DNA of 8,861 nt from Lysobacterales bacterium CG_4_10_14_3_um_filter_64_11. GTDB lineage: Bacteria > Pseudomonadota > Gammaproteobacteria > Xanthomonadales > Xanthomonadaceae. Below are positions 1 to 6,247 of the stretch, one piece after another. The stretch lies in assembly GCA_002782905.1 (NCBI GenBank), contig PFJA01000287.1:1-8861 (forward strand), in the 5' to 3' direction. Made by a program: the position numbers and the translations under genes. The notes under the pieces are model-generated. The model saw only the letters and a program-made list of their open reading frames with translations, made no database searches and had not been told where the DNA came from. Position 1 is the stretch's first letter; each line of letters begins with the position of its first letter.

Positions 1-20
1 GTTCTGTCACCGACTTTCGA

Positions 21-52
21 AGCCCAGCCTGCGCGCTGGGCTTTTTGTTTTT
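21..52 (+). terminator. Rho-independent terminator upstream of argF'
   Basis: A perfect 8-bp stem (AGCCCAGC at 21-28 with GCTGGGCT at 35-42) encloses a 6-nt loop and is followed by a T-rich run interrupted by one G (43-52). This is the classic intrinsic terminator form. It most likely ends a transcript entering from the left of the window. Its T-tract ends only 41 nt before the argF' ATG, leaving little room for a promoter, so a role as an attenuator for argF' cannot be excluded. Too little upstream sequence is present to look for a competing antiterminator. Confidence 0.85.
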
Positions 53-93
53 CCACCTTCGATTTTTCCCTTCCCTTGACCCTTGGCCATCCG

Positions 94-1122
94 ATGAAGC
101 ACTTTCTCAACACTCAGGATTGGAGTCGCCCGGAAATCGATGCGGTGCTGCGCGAAGCCGCTGCCTTCAAGCGCGAACGTCTGGGCACTCAGCTCAACGG
201 CAAAACCATCGCATTGCTGTTCTTCAACCCCTCACTGCGCACCCGCAGCAGCTTCGAGATTGGCGCGTTTCAACTCGGTGGCCATGCCGTGGTGCTGGCA
301 CCGGGCAAGGATGCCTGGCCGATCGAGTTCGATCTGGGCACAGTGATGGATGGCGACACCGAGGAGCACATTGCCGAGGTGGCGCGCGTGCTCAGCCGCT
401 ATGTCGATCTGATCGGCGTGCGTGCGTTCCCGAAGTTCCAGGACTGGTCGCTGGATCGCGAGGACCGCGTGCTGCGCGGTTTTGCCAAGTATTCCACGGT
501 ACCGGTGATCAACATGGAAACCATCACCCACCCGTGTCAGGAACTGGCGCACGCGCTGGCCTTGCAGCAGCACTTCGGCAGCGAAGACTTGCGCGGCAAG
601 AAGTACGTGCTGACCTGGACCTACCACCCGCGCCCGCTCAACACGGCGGTCGCCAATTCGGCGCTCACCATCGCCACCCGTCTGGGCATGGATGTGACCC
701 TGCTCTGCCCGACCCCGGAGTACCTGCTCGATCCGCGCTACATGGATTGGGCGCGTGCCAACGTCGCAGCGCACGGTGGCTCGCTGGCGATCAGCCACGA
801 CCCGCAGGCCGCCTATGCCGGCGCCGATGTGATCTACGCCAAGAGCTGGGGCGCGATCCCGTACTTCGGGCGCTGGCAACAGGAGCAACCGATCCGCGAC
901 GCGCACCGGCACTTCATGGTCGACAGCGCCAAGATGGCGCTCACCAACAACGCGGTGTTCAGCCATTGTCTGCCGCTGCGCCGCAACGTCAAGGCCAGCG
1001 ACGCGGTGATGGATTCACCGGCCTGCATTGCCATCGAGGAAGCCGAAAACCGCCTGCACGTGCAGAAGGCGGTGATGGTTGCCTTGACGGGACTCGGGAC
1101 TCGCAACTCGGGACTCGGTTAG
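94..1122 (+). CDS. argF': N-acetylornithine carbamoyltransferase (AOTCase)
   Basis: Transfers the carbamoyl group of carbamoyl phosphate to N-acetyl-L-ornithine, giving N-acetylcitrulline; cytoplasmic. The 342-aa product shows the carbamoyl-phosphate loop SLRTR (47-51), a KDAWPIE segment (72-78), the HPCQ motif (146-149), HCLP (291-294) and RRNVK ending at Lys300. From memory of the Xanthomonas campestris enzyme, Lys300 matches its carboxylated lysine and Glu90 matches the glutamate that selects acetyl- over succinyl-ornithine. The body follows that enzyme almost throughout, so this is not an ordinary ornithine transcarbamylase. ATG at 94 is chosen because MKHFLNTQDWSR is the family N-terminus; a TTG at 76 would add six unconserved residues. 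No Shine-Dalgarno is visible before either. The last residues (about 333-342, GLGTRNSGLG) are encoded by a GGGACTC heptamer array that also leads into the TAG stop, so the native C-terminus was probably altered. Confidence 0.96.
   Translation: MKHFLNTQDWSRPEIDAVLREAAAFKRERLGTQLNGKTIALLFFNPSLRTRSSFEIGAFQLGGHAVVLAPGKDAWPIEFDLGTVMDGDTEEHIAEVARVLSRYVDLIGVRAFPKFQDWSLDREDRVLRGFAKYSTVPVINMETITHPCQELAHALALQQHFGSEDLRGKKYVLTWTYHPRPLNTAVANSALTIATRLGMDVTLLCPTPEYLLDPRYMDWARANVAAHGGSLAISHDPQAAYAGADVIYAKSWGAIPYFGRWQQEQPIRDAHRHFMVDSAKMALTNNAVFSHCLPLRRNVKASDAVMDSPACIAIEEAENRLHVQKAVMVALTGLGTRNSGLG
1089..1116 (+). repeat. Heptamer array A (GGGACTC x4) at the 3' end of argF'
   Basis: Four consecutive 7-nt units: GGGACTC (1089-1095), GGGACTC (1096-1102), the variant GCAACTC (1103-1109) and GGGACTC (1110-1116), followed by GG and the argF' stop TAG. 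The array lies wholly inside the coding frame. It is inverted relative to array B after the argG start, so the two bracket the argF'-argG spacer. Confidence 0.9.
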
Positions 1123-1253
1123 GGATGCTCTGAACAAGCTGTCACTGCGAGGAGCGGAGCGACGTGGCAATCCAGAAATACTCAGAGAATCAATACGCTG
1201 GATTGCTTCGCTGCGCTCGCAATGACGCCGGATGTGGCTTATTCAGAGGTTCC
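1123..1253. repeat. Nested inverted repeat, MITE-like, containing a REP-type palindrome
   Basis: This fills most of the argF'-argG spacer. The inner arms are 1141-1175 and 1198-1227, which are imperfect reverse complements sharing GCAATCCAG/CTGGATTGC and GCGAG/CTCGC blocks. This is a palindrome type I recall as dispersed in many proteobacteria. Outer arms at 1127-1139 and 1237-1249 (GCTCTGAACAAGC and GCTTATTCAGAGG) match at 11 of 13 positions, and GGA/TCC lies just outside. The unit begins directly after the argF' stop. It holds no ORF of note. Outer terminal repeats around a hairpin core resemble a small non-autonomous transposable element, but I see no convincing target-site duplication. 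As RNA it would form a long hairpin between argF' and argG. Confidence 0.75.
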
Positions 1254-1303
1254 TTGGCGCCAATCCACAGCATTCTTGCGAACTCCCAATAAATTCTTGT
1301 AGC

Positions 1304-1307
1304 GGAG
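1304..1307 (+). promoter_or_regulatory. Ribosome binding site of argG
   Basis: GGAG, within GGAGATAT, lies 7 nt before the ATG at 1315. This supports initiation upstream of heptamer array B and therefore translation of the array into ArgG. The same GGAGATAT, with the same 7-nt spacing from GGAG to ATG, recurs before the small ORF at 2827. Confidence 0.8.
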
Positions 1308-1314
1308 ATATCCC

Positions 1315-2664
1315 ATGTCATCGTCATCTGCTTCCCCGAGTCCCGAGTCCCGAGTCCCCAGTCCCGGCTTCACACAGTCCCCAGTCCCGGGGCCCGGCTC
1401 TTCCGTCGTCCTCGCCTTCTCCGGCGGCCTCGACACCAGTTTCTGCGTCCCGTATCTCAAGGAGCAAGGCTGGCACGTACACACGGTATTTGCCGACACC
1501 GGCGGTGTGGATGCCGCCGAGCGCGCCTTCATCGAACAACGTGCTGCCGAACTGGGCGTTGCCAGCCATGTCACGGTCGATGGCGGGCCGGCGATCTGGA
1601 ACGGTTTCGTGGTGCCGTTGGTGATGGCTGGCGAAGGCTATCAGGGCCAGTATCCATTGTTGGTCTCGGATCGTTATCTGATAGTCGATGCCGCACTCAA
1701 GCGCGCCGCCGAACTGGGTACGCGTGCGATTGCGCACGGTTGTACCGGCATGGGCAACGATCAGGTGCGCTTCGATCTGGCGGTAAAGGCCAGCGGCGAT
1801 TACACCATCCTGGCGCCGATCCGCGAGATCCAGAAGGAACACTCCCAGGTGCGTGCTTACGAGCAGCGCTATCTGGAGCAGCGCGGCTTCGCCGTGCGTA
1901 GCAAGCAACAGCAATACACGATCAACGAAAACCTGCTGGGTCTCACCCTGTCCGGCGGCGAAATCGATCACTGGCAAGCGCCGGGTGAAGGCGCGATCGG
2001 CTGGTGCGCAGCGCCGGCTCTGTGGCCGAATTCGGCATTGCAGGTACGCGTCGGCTTCGAGCACGGCGAAGCGGTTTCGCTCGATGGCGAACGTCTACCC
2101 GGCGCGCAGTTGCTGGCGCGCCTGAATGCCGAGTTTGCCCGCTACGGTGTCGGCCGCGGCGTCTACACCGGCGACACCACGATCGGCCTCAAGGGTCGCA
2201 TCGTGTACGAAGCGCCCGGTTTGATTGCATTGCTGTGCGCCCACCGCGCGCTGGAAGAAGCCGTGCTCAGCAAACAGCAGAACCGCTTCAAGCCCAACGT
2301 CGCACGGCAGTGGGTGGAACTGGTCTACGAGGGCTTCTTCCACGATCCACTGAAGGCGGATTTGGAAGCCTTCCTGCGCTCCAGCCAGCGCTGCGTCAAC
2401 GGCGAGGTGACCTTGCAAACTCACGGCGGCCGAGTCGATGCGGTGGCCGTGCAATCACCGCACATCCTCAACGCCAAGGGCGCAACCTATGCGCAGTCGG
2501 CCGACTGGGGCGTGGCCGAAGCCGAAGGCTTCATCAAGTTGTACGGCATGAGCTCCACCCTGTGGGCGCAGGTGAACGAAGCCGGGACCCGGGACCCCAC
2601 GGAGCCGGGCCTGGGGACTCGGGACCCGGGACTCGGGGAAAGTCAAAAGCGCTCGCGTCCGTAG
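1315..2664 (+). CDS. argG: Argininosuccinate synthase with repeat-encoded N- and C-terminal extensions
   Basis: Joins citrulline and aspartate at the cost of ATP to AMP and PPi, giving argininosuccinate; cytoplasmic. The product is 449 aa. The catalytic body runs from about residue 31 (VVLAFSGGLDTS, the PP-loop nucleotide-binding motif, 31-42) through DTGGVD (61-66), HGCTGMGNDQVRFD (141-154), TINENLLG (202-209), TGDTTIGLKGR (285-295) to MSSTLWAQVN (412-421). Close homologues, as I recall them, start with only a few residues before VLAFSGGLDTS and end near AQVN. Here residues 2-29 are a Ser/Pro-rich stretch and residues 422-449 are Gly/Arg/Pro-rich, both largely from heptamer arrays. No in-frame ATG, GTG or TTG lies between array B and the PP-loop, so the extension looks obligatory. 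GGAG at 1304-1307 supports the start. The TAG stop sits within the GTAGGTCGG repeat that follows. Confidence 0.96.
   Translation: MSSSSASPSPESRVPSPGFTQSPVPGPGSSVVLAFSGGLDTSFCVPYLKEQGWHVHTVFADTGGVDAAERAFIEQRAAELGVASHVTVDGGPAIWNGFVVPLVMAGEGYQGQYPLLVSDRYLIVDAALKRAAELGTRAIAHGCTGMGNDQVRFDLAVKASGDYTILAPIREIQKEHSQVRAYEQRYLEQRGFAVRSKQQQYTINENLLGLTLSGGEIDHWQAPGEGAIGWCAAPALWPNSALQVRVGFEHGEAVSLDGERLPGAQLLARLNAEFARYGVGRGVYTGDTTIGLKGRIVYEAPGLIALLCAHRALEEAVLSKQQNRFKPNVARQWVELVYEGFFHDPLKADLEAFLRSSQRCVNGEVTLQTHGGRVDAVAVQSPHILNAKGATYAQSADWGVAEAEGFIKLYGMSSTLWAQVNEAGTRDPTEPGLGTRDPGLGESQKRSRP
1338..1388 (-). repeat. Heptamer array B (GAGTCCC) after the argG start codon
   Basis: Three GAGTCCC units (1338-1358) and one CAGTCCC (1359-1365) are followed, after a 9-nt interruption, by two more CAGTCCC units (1375-1388). 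Read on the - strand these are GGGACTC/GGGACTG, the same unit as array A but opposite in orientation. The array is translated in the argG frame as SPESRVPSPG and SPVPG and supplies most of the ArgG N-terminal extension. It begins 23 nt after the A of the ATG. Confidence 0.9.
2584..2634 (+). repeat. Heptamer array C (GGGACYC) at the 3' end of argG
   Basis: Units: GGGACCC (2584-2590), GGGACCC (2591-2597), a degenerate GC-rich interval (2598-2613), then GGGACTC (2614-2620), GGGACCC (2621-2627) and GGGACTC (2628-2634), followed by GGGGAAAG. It lies within the argG frame and encodes the GTRDP...GLGTRDPGLG tail. It is inverted relative to array D ahead of argE. Confidence 0.85.
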
Positions 2665-2722
2665 GTCGGCGCAAGGCGTGGCTTTCGTAGGTCGTCTCAA
2701 GGCGCGAAGCGCCGGAGCCGAC
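2661..2722. repeat. REP-like GTAGGTCG repeat with hairpin, overlapping the argG stop
   Basis: GTAGGTCG occurs twice (2661-2668 and 2687-2694), each followed by a similar CAAGGCG segment. The second copy leads a hairpin: 2691-2705 pairs imperfectly with 2709-2722, with a perfect core GGCGC-GAA-GCGCC (2701-2713). The TAG inside the first GTAGGTCGG is the argG stop codon. No T-run follows, so it is not an intrinsic terminator. I recall GTAGGTCGG...CCGACCTAC repeats as common between genes in this order. Confidence 0.7.
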
Positions 2723-2770
2723 ACCCGTCGCGACATATTTTCATTGACGGTCACAGCAAACGTCACCACT

Positions 2771-2805
2771 GTCGGATCCGCGCCTGGCGGCGCTTGATCC
2801 GACCT
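2771..2805. repeat. REP-like hairpin upstream of argE
   Basis: GTCGGATC (2771-2778) pairs with GATCCGAC (2796-2803), and GCGCC (2780-2784) pairs with GGCGC (2789-2793) around a 4-nt loop. The right end reads GATCCGACCTAC, the inverse of the GTAGGTCGG that opens the spacer at 2661. Together 2661-2805 look like one composite repeat with inverted ends that fills most of the argG-argE spacer. The DNA between (2723-2770) has no gene; TTGACG at 2744 resembles a -35 box but no good -10 follows. Confidence 0.72.
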
Positions 2806-2815
2806 ACAAGAATCT

Positions 2816-2819
2816 GGAG
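2816..2819 (+). promoter_or_regulatory. Ribosome binding site of the small ORF ahead of argE
   Basis: GGAG, within GGAGATAT, lies 7 nt before the ATG at 2827. It is the only good Shine-Dalgarno in the argE leader; the argE ATG at 2890 has none. Ribosomes are therefore expected to load at 2827 rather than at argE directly. Confidence 0.65.
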
Positions 2820-2826
2820 ATATTGC

Positions 2827-2886
2827 ATGCCCTTGCTCCTTGCTTTTCCGAGTCCCGAGTCCCCAGTCCCGAGTCCCGGCCTCTAA
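2827..2886 (+). CDS. Putative 19-aa leader ORF in frame with argE
   Basis: Reads MPLLLAFPSPESPVPSPGL and then TAA (2884-2886). The ORF has a well-placed GGAG (2816-2819), is made largely of heptamer array D, and stops 3 nt before the argE ATG in the same frame (63 nt between the two ATGs). I infer that the site at 2816-2829 served argE before the array inserted, leaving a short ORF whose termination could re-initiate ribosomes at argE. No peptide function is implied. It could instead be untranslated, with argE initiating independently without a Shine-Dalgarno. Confidence 0.4.
   Translation: MPLLLAFPSPESPVPSPGL
2850..2877 (-). repeat. Heptamer array D (GAGTCCC x4) ahead of argE
   Basis: Units GAGTCCC (2850-2856), GAGTCCC (2857-2863), CAGTCCC (2864-2870) and GAGTCCC (2871-2877). 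Same strand sense as array B and opposite to array C. It begins 23 nt after the ATG at 2827, exactly as array B begins 23 nt after the argG ATG. Confidence 0.9.
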
Positions 2887-2889
2887 CCC

Positions 2890-3975
2890 ATGCTCCCCAC
2901 CATCCTCACCCACCTCGAACACCTGGTCGCCTTCGATACCCGCAATCCACCGCGTGCGATCGGCAGCAACGGGATTTTCGATTACCTGCAAGCGCAGTTG
3001 CCAGGCTTTCGTTTCGAGCTGACCGATTTCGGTGCCGGTGCAGTAGCGTTGCTGGCCGTGCGTGGCGATCCGCGCCGGTTGTTCAATGTGCATGTCGACA
3101 CGGTACCGGATTCGCCGCAATGGAACGCCGATCCGCTGCGCCTGCGAGTCACGGATGATCGTGCGATTGGGCTGGGCGCCTGCGACATCAAGGGTGCGGC
3201 CGCAGGGCTGTTGAGCGCAGCGGCGCAAACCCGCGGCGATGCGGCATTTTTGTTCAGCTCGGATGAAGAAGCGAACGATGCGCGCTGCATCGCCGGCTTT
3301 CTCAAGGCCCATCGCGAACAGTTCGATGCGGCGCTGGTGGCCGAGCCGACCCGCTGCGAGGCGGTGCTGGCACATCGCGGCATCGCGGCGGTGCAGATGC
3401 GCTTTCGTGGCCGCGCCGGGCACGCCTCGGGCAGCGACGCGATGGACGCCAACGCCCTGCATCAGGCGGCGCGCTGGAGCGTCGCGGCGCTGGATTACGT
3501 CACTGCGCAAGCGCATGCGCGTTTTGGTGGCCTCACCGGACTGCGTTTCAACATCGGCCGCGTCGAAGGTGGCATCAAGGCCAACATGATCGCACCGGCG
3601 GCGGAATTGCGCTTTGGTTTCCGGCCGCTGCCCTCGCAGGGGATCGATGAACTGCATGCGCGGTTCCGCTCGCTGGCCAACGCCGAGGCGCTGGATTCGT
3701 ATCAGGCCACGTTTGCCGGGCCGCCATTGCCGGCCGGCGATATTGCCAGCACCGAACAGCGGCGCCTGCTGGCGCGCGATCTGGCCGATGAACTGGAGCT
3801 ACCGATCGGCAACGCGGTGGACTTCTGGACCGAAGCGGCGTTGTTCTCGGCCGCTGGCTTGACCGCCGTGGTGTACGGCCCGGGCGATATCGCACAAGCA
3901 CACAGTGCCGACGAATGGGTGGCGCTGGATCAACTGCAAACCTATGCCGATGCGGTCACCCGCATCATTGCCTGA
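2890..3975 (+). CDS. argE: N-acetyl-L-citrulline deacetylase (M20 metallopeptidase family)
   Basis: Removes acetate from N-acetylcitrulline to give citrulline, the step after ArgF'; in ordinary bacteria the ArgE family acts on acetylornithine. The 361-aa product shows M20 zinc-site motifs: NVHVDTVPDS (66-75, ligand His68, Asp70), GACDIKG (96-102, bridging Asp99), SSDEE (123-127, general base Glu126 and ligand Glu127), AEPT (151-154, Glu152) and AQAHSADEW (335-343, His338). RAGHASG (175-181) lies in the dimerisation domain. The alignment I recall with the Xanthomonas enzyme, including RFGGLTGLRFNIGRV and IGNAVDFWTEA, is close. Acetylcitrulline as substrate is inferred from that and from the neighbouring argF'. 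ATG at 2890 gives the family N-terminus but has no Shine-Dalgarno; see the small ORF at 2827. It ends 11 nt before argB. Confidence 0.93.
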   Translation: MLPTILTHLEHLVAFDTRNPPRAIGSNGIFDYLQAQLPGFRFELTDFGAGAVALLAVRGDPRRLFNVHVDTVPDSPQWNADPLRLRVTDDRAIGLGACDIKGAAAGLLSAAAQTRGDAAFLFSSDEEANDARCIAGFLKAHREQFDAALVAEPTRCEAVLAHRGIAAVQMRFRGRAGHASGSDAMDANALHQAARWSVAALDYVTAQAHARFGGLTGLRFNIGRVEGGIKANMIAPAAELRFGFRPLPSQGIDELHARFRSLANAEALDSYQATFAGPPLPAGDIASTEQRRLLARDLADELELPIGNAVDFWTEAALFSAAGLTAVVYGPGDIAQAHSADEWVALDQLQTYADAVTRIIA

Positions 3976-3986
3976 GCTGCCACGCC

Positions 3987-5296
3987 ATGAATGATCTGCG
4001 CCCGACCATTGTCCGTCTGCTGTCCAACATGGCCAGCGCCAAGGAAATCCAGCAATACCTCAAGCGCTTTTCGCAGCTCGATGCCGCGCGTTTTGCGGTG
4101 GTCAAGGTCGGCGGCGCGATCCTGCGCGACGAACTCGACGCGCTGGTAAGCTCGCTGGCCTTTTTGCAGCAGGTCGGACTGACCCCGGTGGTGATCCACG
4201 GCGCTGGCCCGCAGCTCGATGTCGAAATGAGCAAGGCGGGGATCGAAAAGCGCGCTGTCGATGGCCTGCGCGTCACCAACCCGGAAGGATTGGCCGTGGT
4301 GCGGCGGGTACTGCAACGCGAAAACCTGCGTCTGGTCGAGGCCTTGCAGGCCGCTGGCGTGCGCGCCACCTCGCTGCAAAGCGGCGTGTTCGAATGCACC
4401 TTCCTCGGTCGCCGCAAATACGGCCTGGTCGGCAAAGTCGCAAAGGTACACACCGAAGGCATCCATGCGGCGCTCAAGGCACGTTCGATTCCGGTGATCG
4501 CATCCCTGGGTGAAACCGCGTCCGGGCAAATCCTGAACGTCAATGCCGACTGGGCGGCCAACGATCTGGTCAAGAATCTGCAACCTTACAAGATTGTGTT
4601 TCTCACCGGTACTGGCGGCCTGCTCGATGGCGACGAGCGAATGATCGACTCGATCAACCTGAGCACCCAATACCACGCGCTGATGGCGCAGCCGTGGCTG
4701 CATTCGGGCATGCGGGTGAAGATCGAACAGATCCACGATCTGTTGATGGCACTGCCGCCATCGTCGTCGGTATCGATCACCCGCCCCGATGAGCTGGCCA
4801 AGGAACTTTTCACCCACCGCGGCTCCGGCACACTGGTGCGCCGTGGCGAAAAAATCCGTCGCTACAGCAGTTGGAAGCGCATCGATCTGGCGCGTCTGGG
4901 CAAGCTGATCGAGTCGGGCTTTGGCCGCAAGCTGGCGCCGAACTACTTCGCAAACACCAAGCCGTGGCGCGTCTACGTCAGCGAGCATTACCGTGCGGCG
5001 ATGGTGCTGACCCGCGAAAACGGCATCGCCCACCTCGACAAGTTCGCGGTCAGCGACAACGCCCAGGGCGAGGGTCTGGGGCGAGCCGCCTGGCTGGTGA
5101 TGAAGGCGGAAAATCCGCAGTTGTTCTGGCGTGCCCGCCCGGGCAATGCGATCAACGATTTTTACGCCAGCGAGGCCGATGGTTGCTTCAAGGGCGACCA
5201 ATGGAATGTCTATTGGTATGGCCTGAGCACGTTTGACGCAGTGCGATTTGCCGTCGAACATTGCCGCAGCCGCCCGGCTACGCTGAAAGGATCGTC

Positions 5297-5300
<4 letters not shown>
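3987..5300 (+). CDS. argB: Bifunctional N-acetylglutamate synthase/kinase
   Basis: Predicted to catalyse both acetylation of glutamate by acetyl-CoA and ATP-dependent phosphorylation of N-acetylglutamate, the first two steps of the pathway. The product is 437 aa, against about 250-300 aa for a plain kinase. The amino-acid-kinase domain covers about 1-290, with KVGGA (40-44), HGAGPQ (71-76), LNVNADWAAN (183-192), LTGTGGLLD (206-214) and RVKIEQI (243-249). The acetyltransferase (GNAT, DUF619/vertebrate NAGS-like) domain covers about 295-437, with the acetyl-CoA loop AQGEGLGRAAW (359-369) and FWRAR (380-384). This matches the synthase-kinase described for Xanthomonas campestris. ATG at 3987 fits MNDLRPTIVRLLSNMASAKEI as the known N-terminus; an open frame upstream lies inside argE. 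The segment before HLDKFAV (about 340-349) seems several residues shorter than I recall, suggesting a trimmed loop. The TGA overlaps the argC ATG. It is the probable target of arginine feedback inhibition (family knowledge). Confidence 0.94.
5288..5291 (+). promoter_or_regulatory. Ribosome binding site of argC inside argB
   Basis: AGGA, within GAAAGGA, lies 5 nt before the argC ATG at 5297 and inside the last codons of argB. With the ATGA stop/start overlap it fixes the argC start and suggests translational coupling. Confidence 0.7.

Positions 5301-6243
<943 letters not shown>

Positions 6244-6247
<4 letters not shown>

Noticed and set aside
1..20. Possible tRNA 3' end before the terminator
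   Set aside because: No CCA, no T-arm and no matching acceptor strand can be seen in the 20 nt available.
76..93. TTG start adding six residues to ArgF'
   Set aside because: The added residues MTLGHP do not match the family N-terminus and no Shine-Dalgarno precedes them; ATG at 94 gives the conserved MKHFLN.
45..1133. Long open frame overlapping argF' in another frame
   Set aside because: Arg/Ala/Gly-rich shadow of argF' in GC-rich DNA with no recognisable motif; argF' accounts for the region.
1254..1263. Perfect palindrome TTGGCGCCAA in the argG leader as an operator
   Set aside because: Single short palindrome in GC-rich DNA with no second copy seen in the arg leaders; no basis for naming a regulator.
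1089..1388. CRISPR-like array
   Set aside because: The units are contiguous 7-mers without spacers, and the longer repeats are palindromic elements rather than regularly spaced repeats.
2455..3657. 400-aa open frame on the - strand across the argG end, the spacer and argE
   Set aside because: Antisense shadow. It stays open through the arrays because the heptamers lack stops on both strands; the composition matches an antisense reading and no family is recognised.
3942..5261. 439-aa - strand open frame opposite argB
   Set aside because: Antisense of a well-conserved coding sequence; no motifs, no ribosome site.
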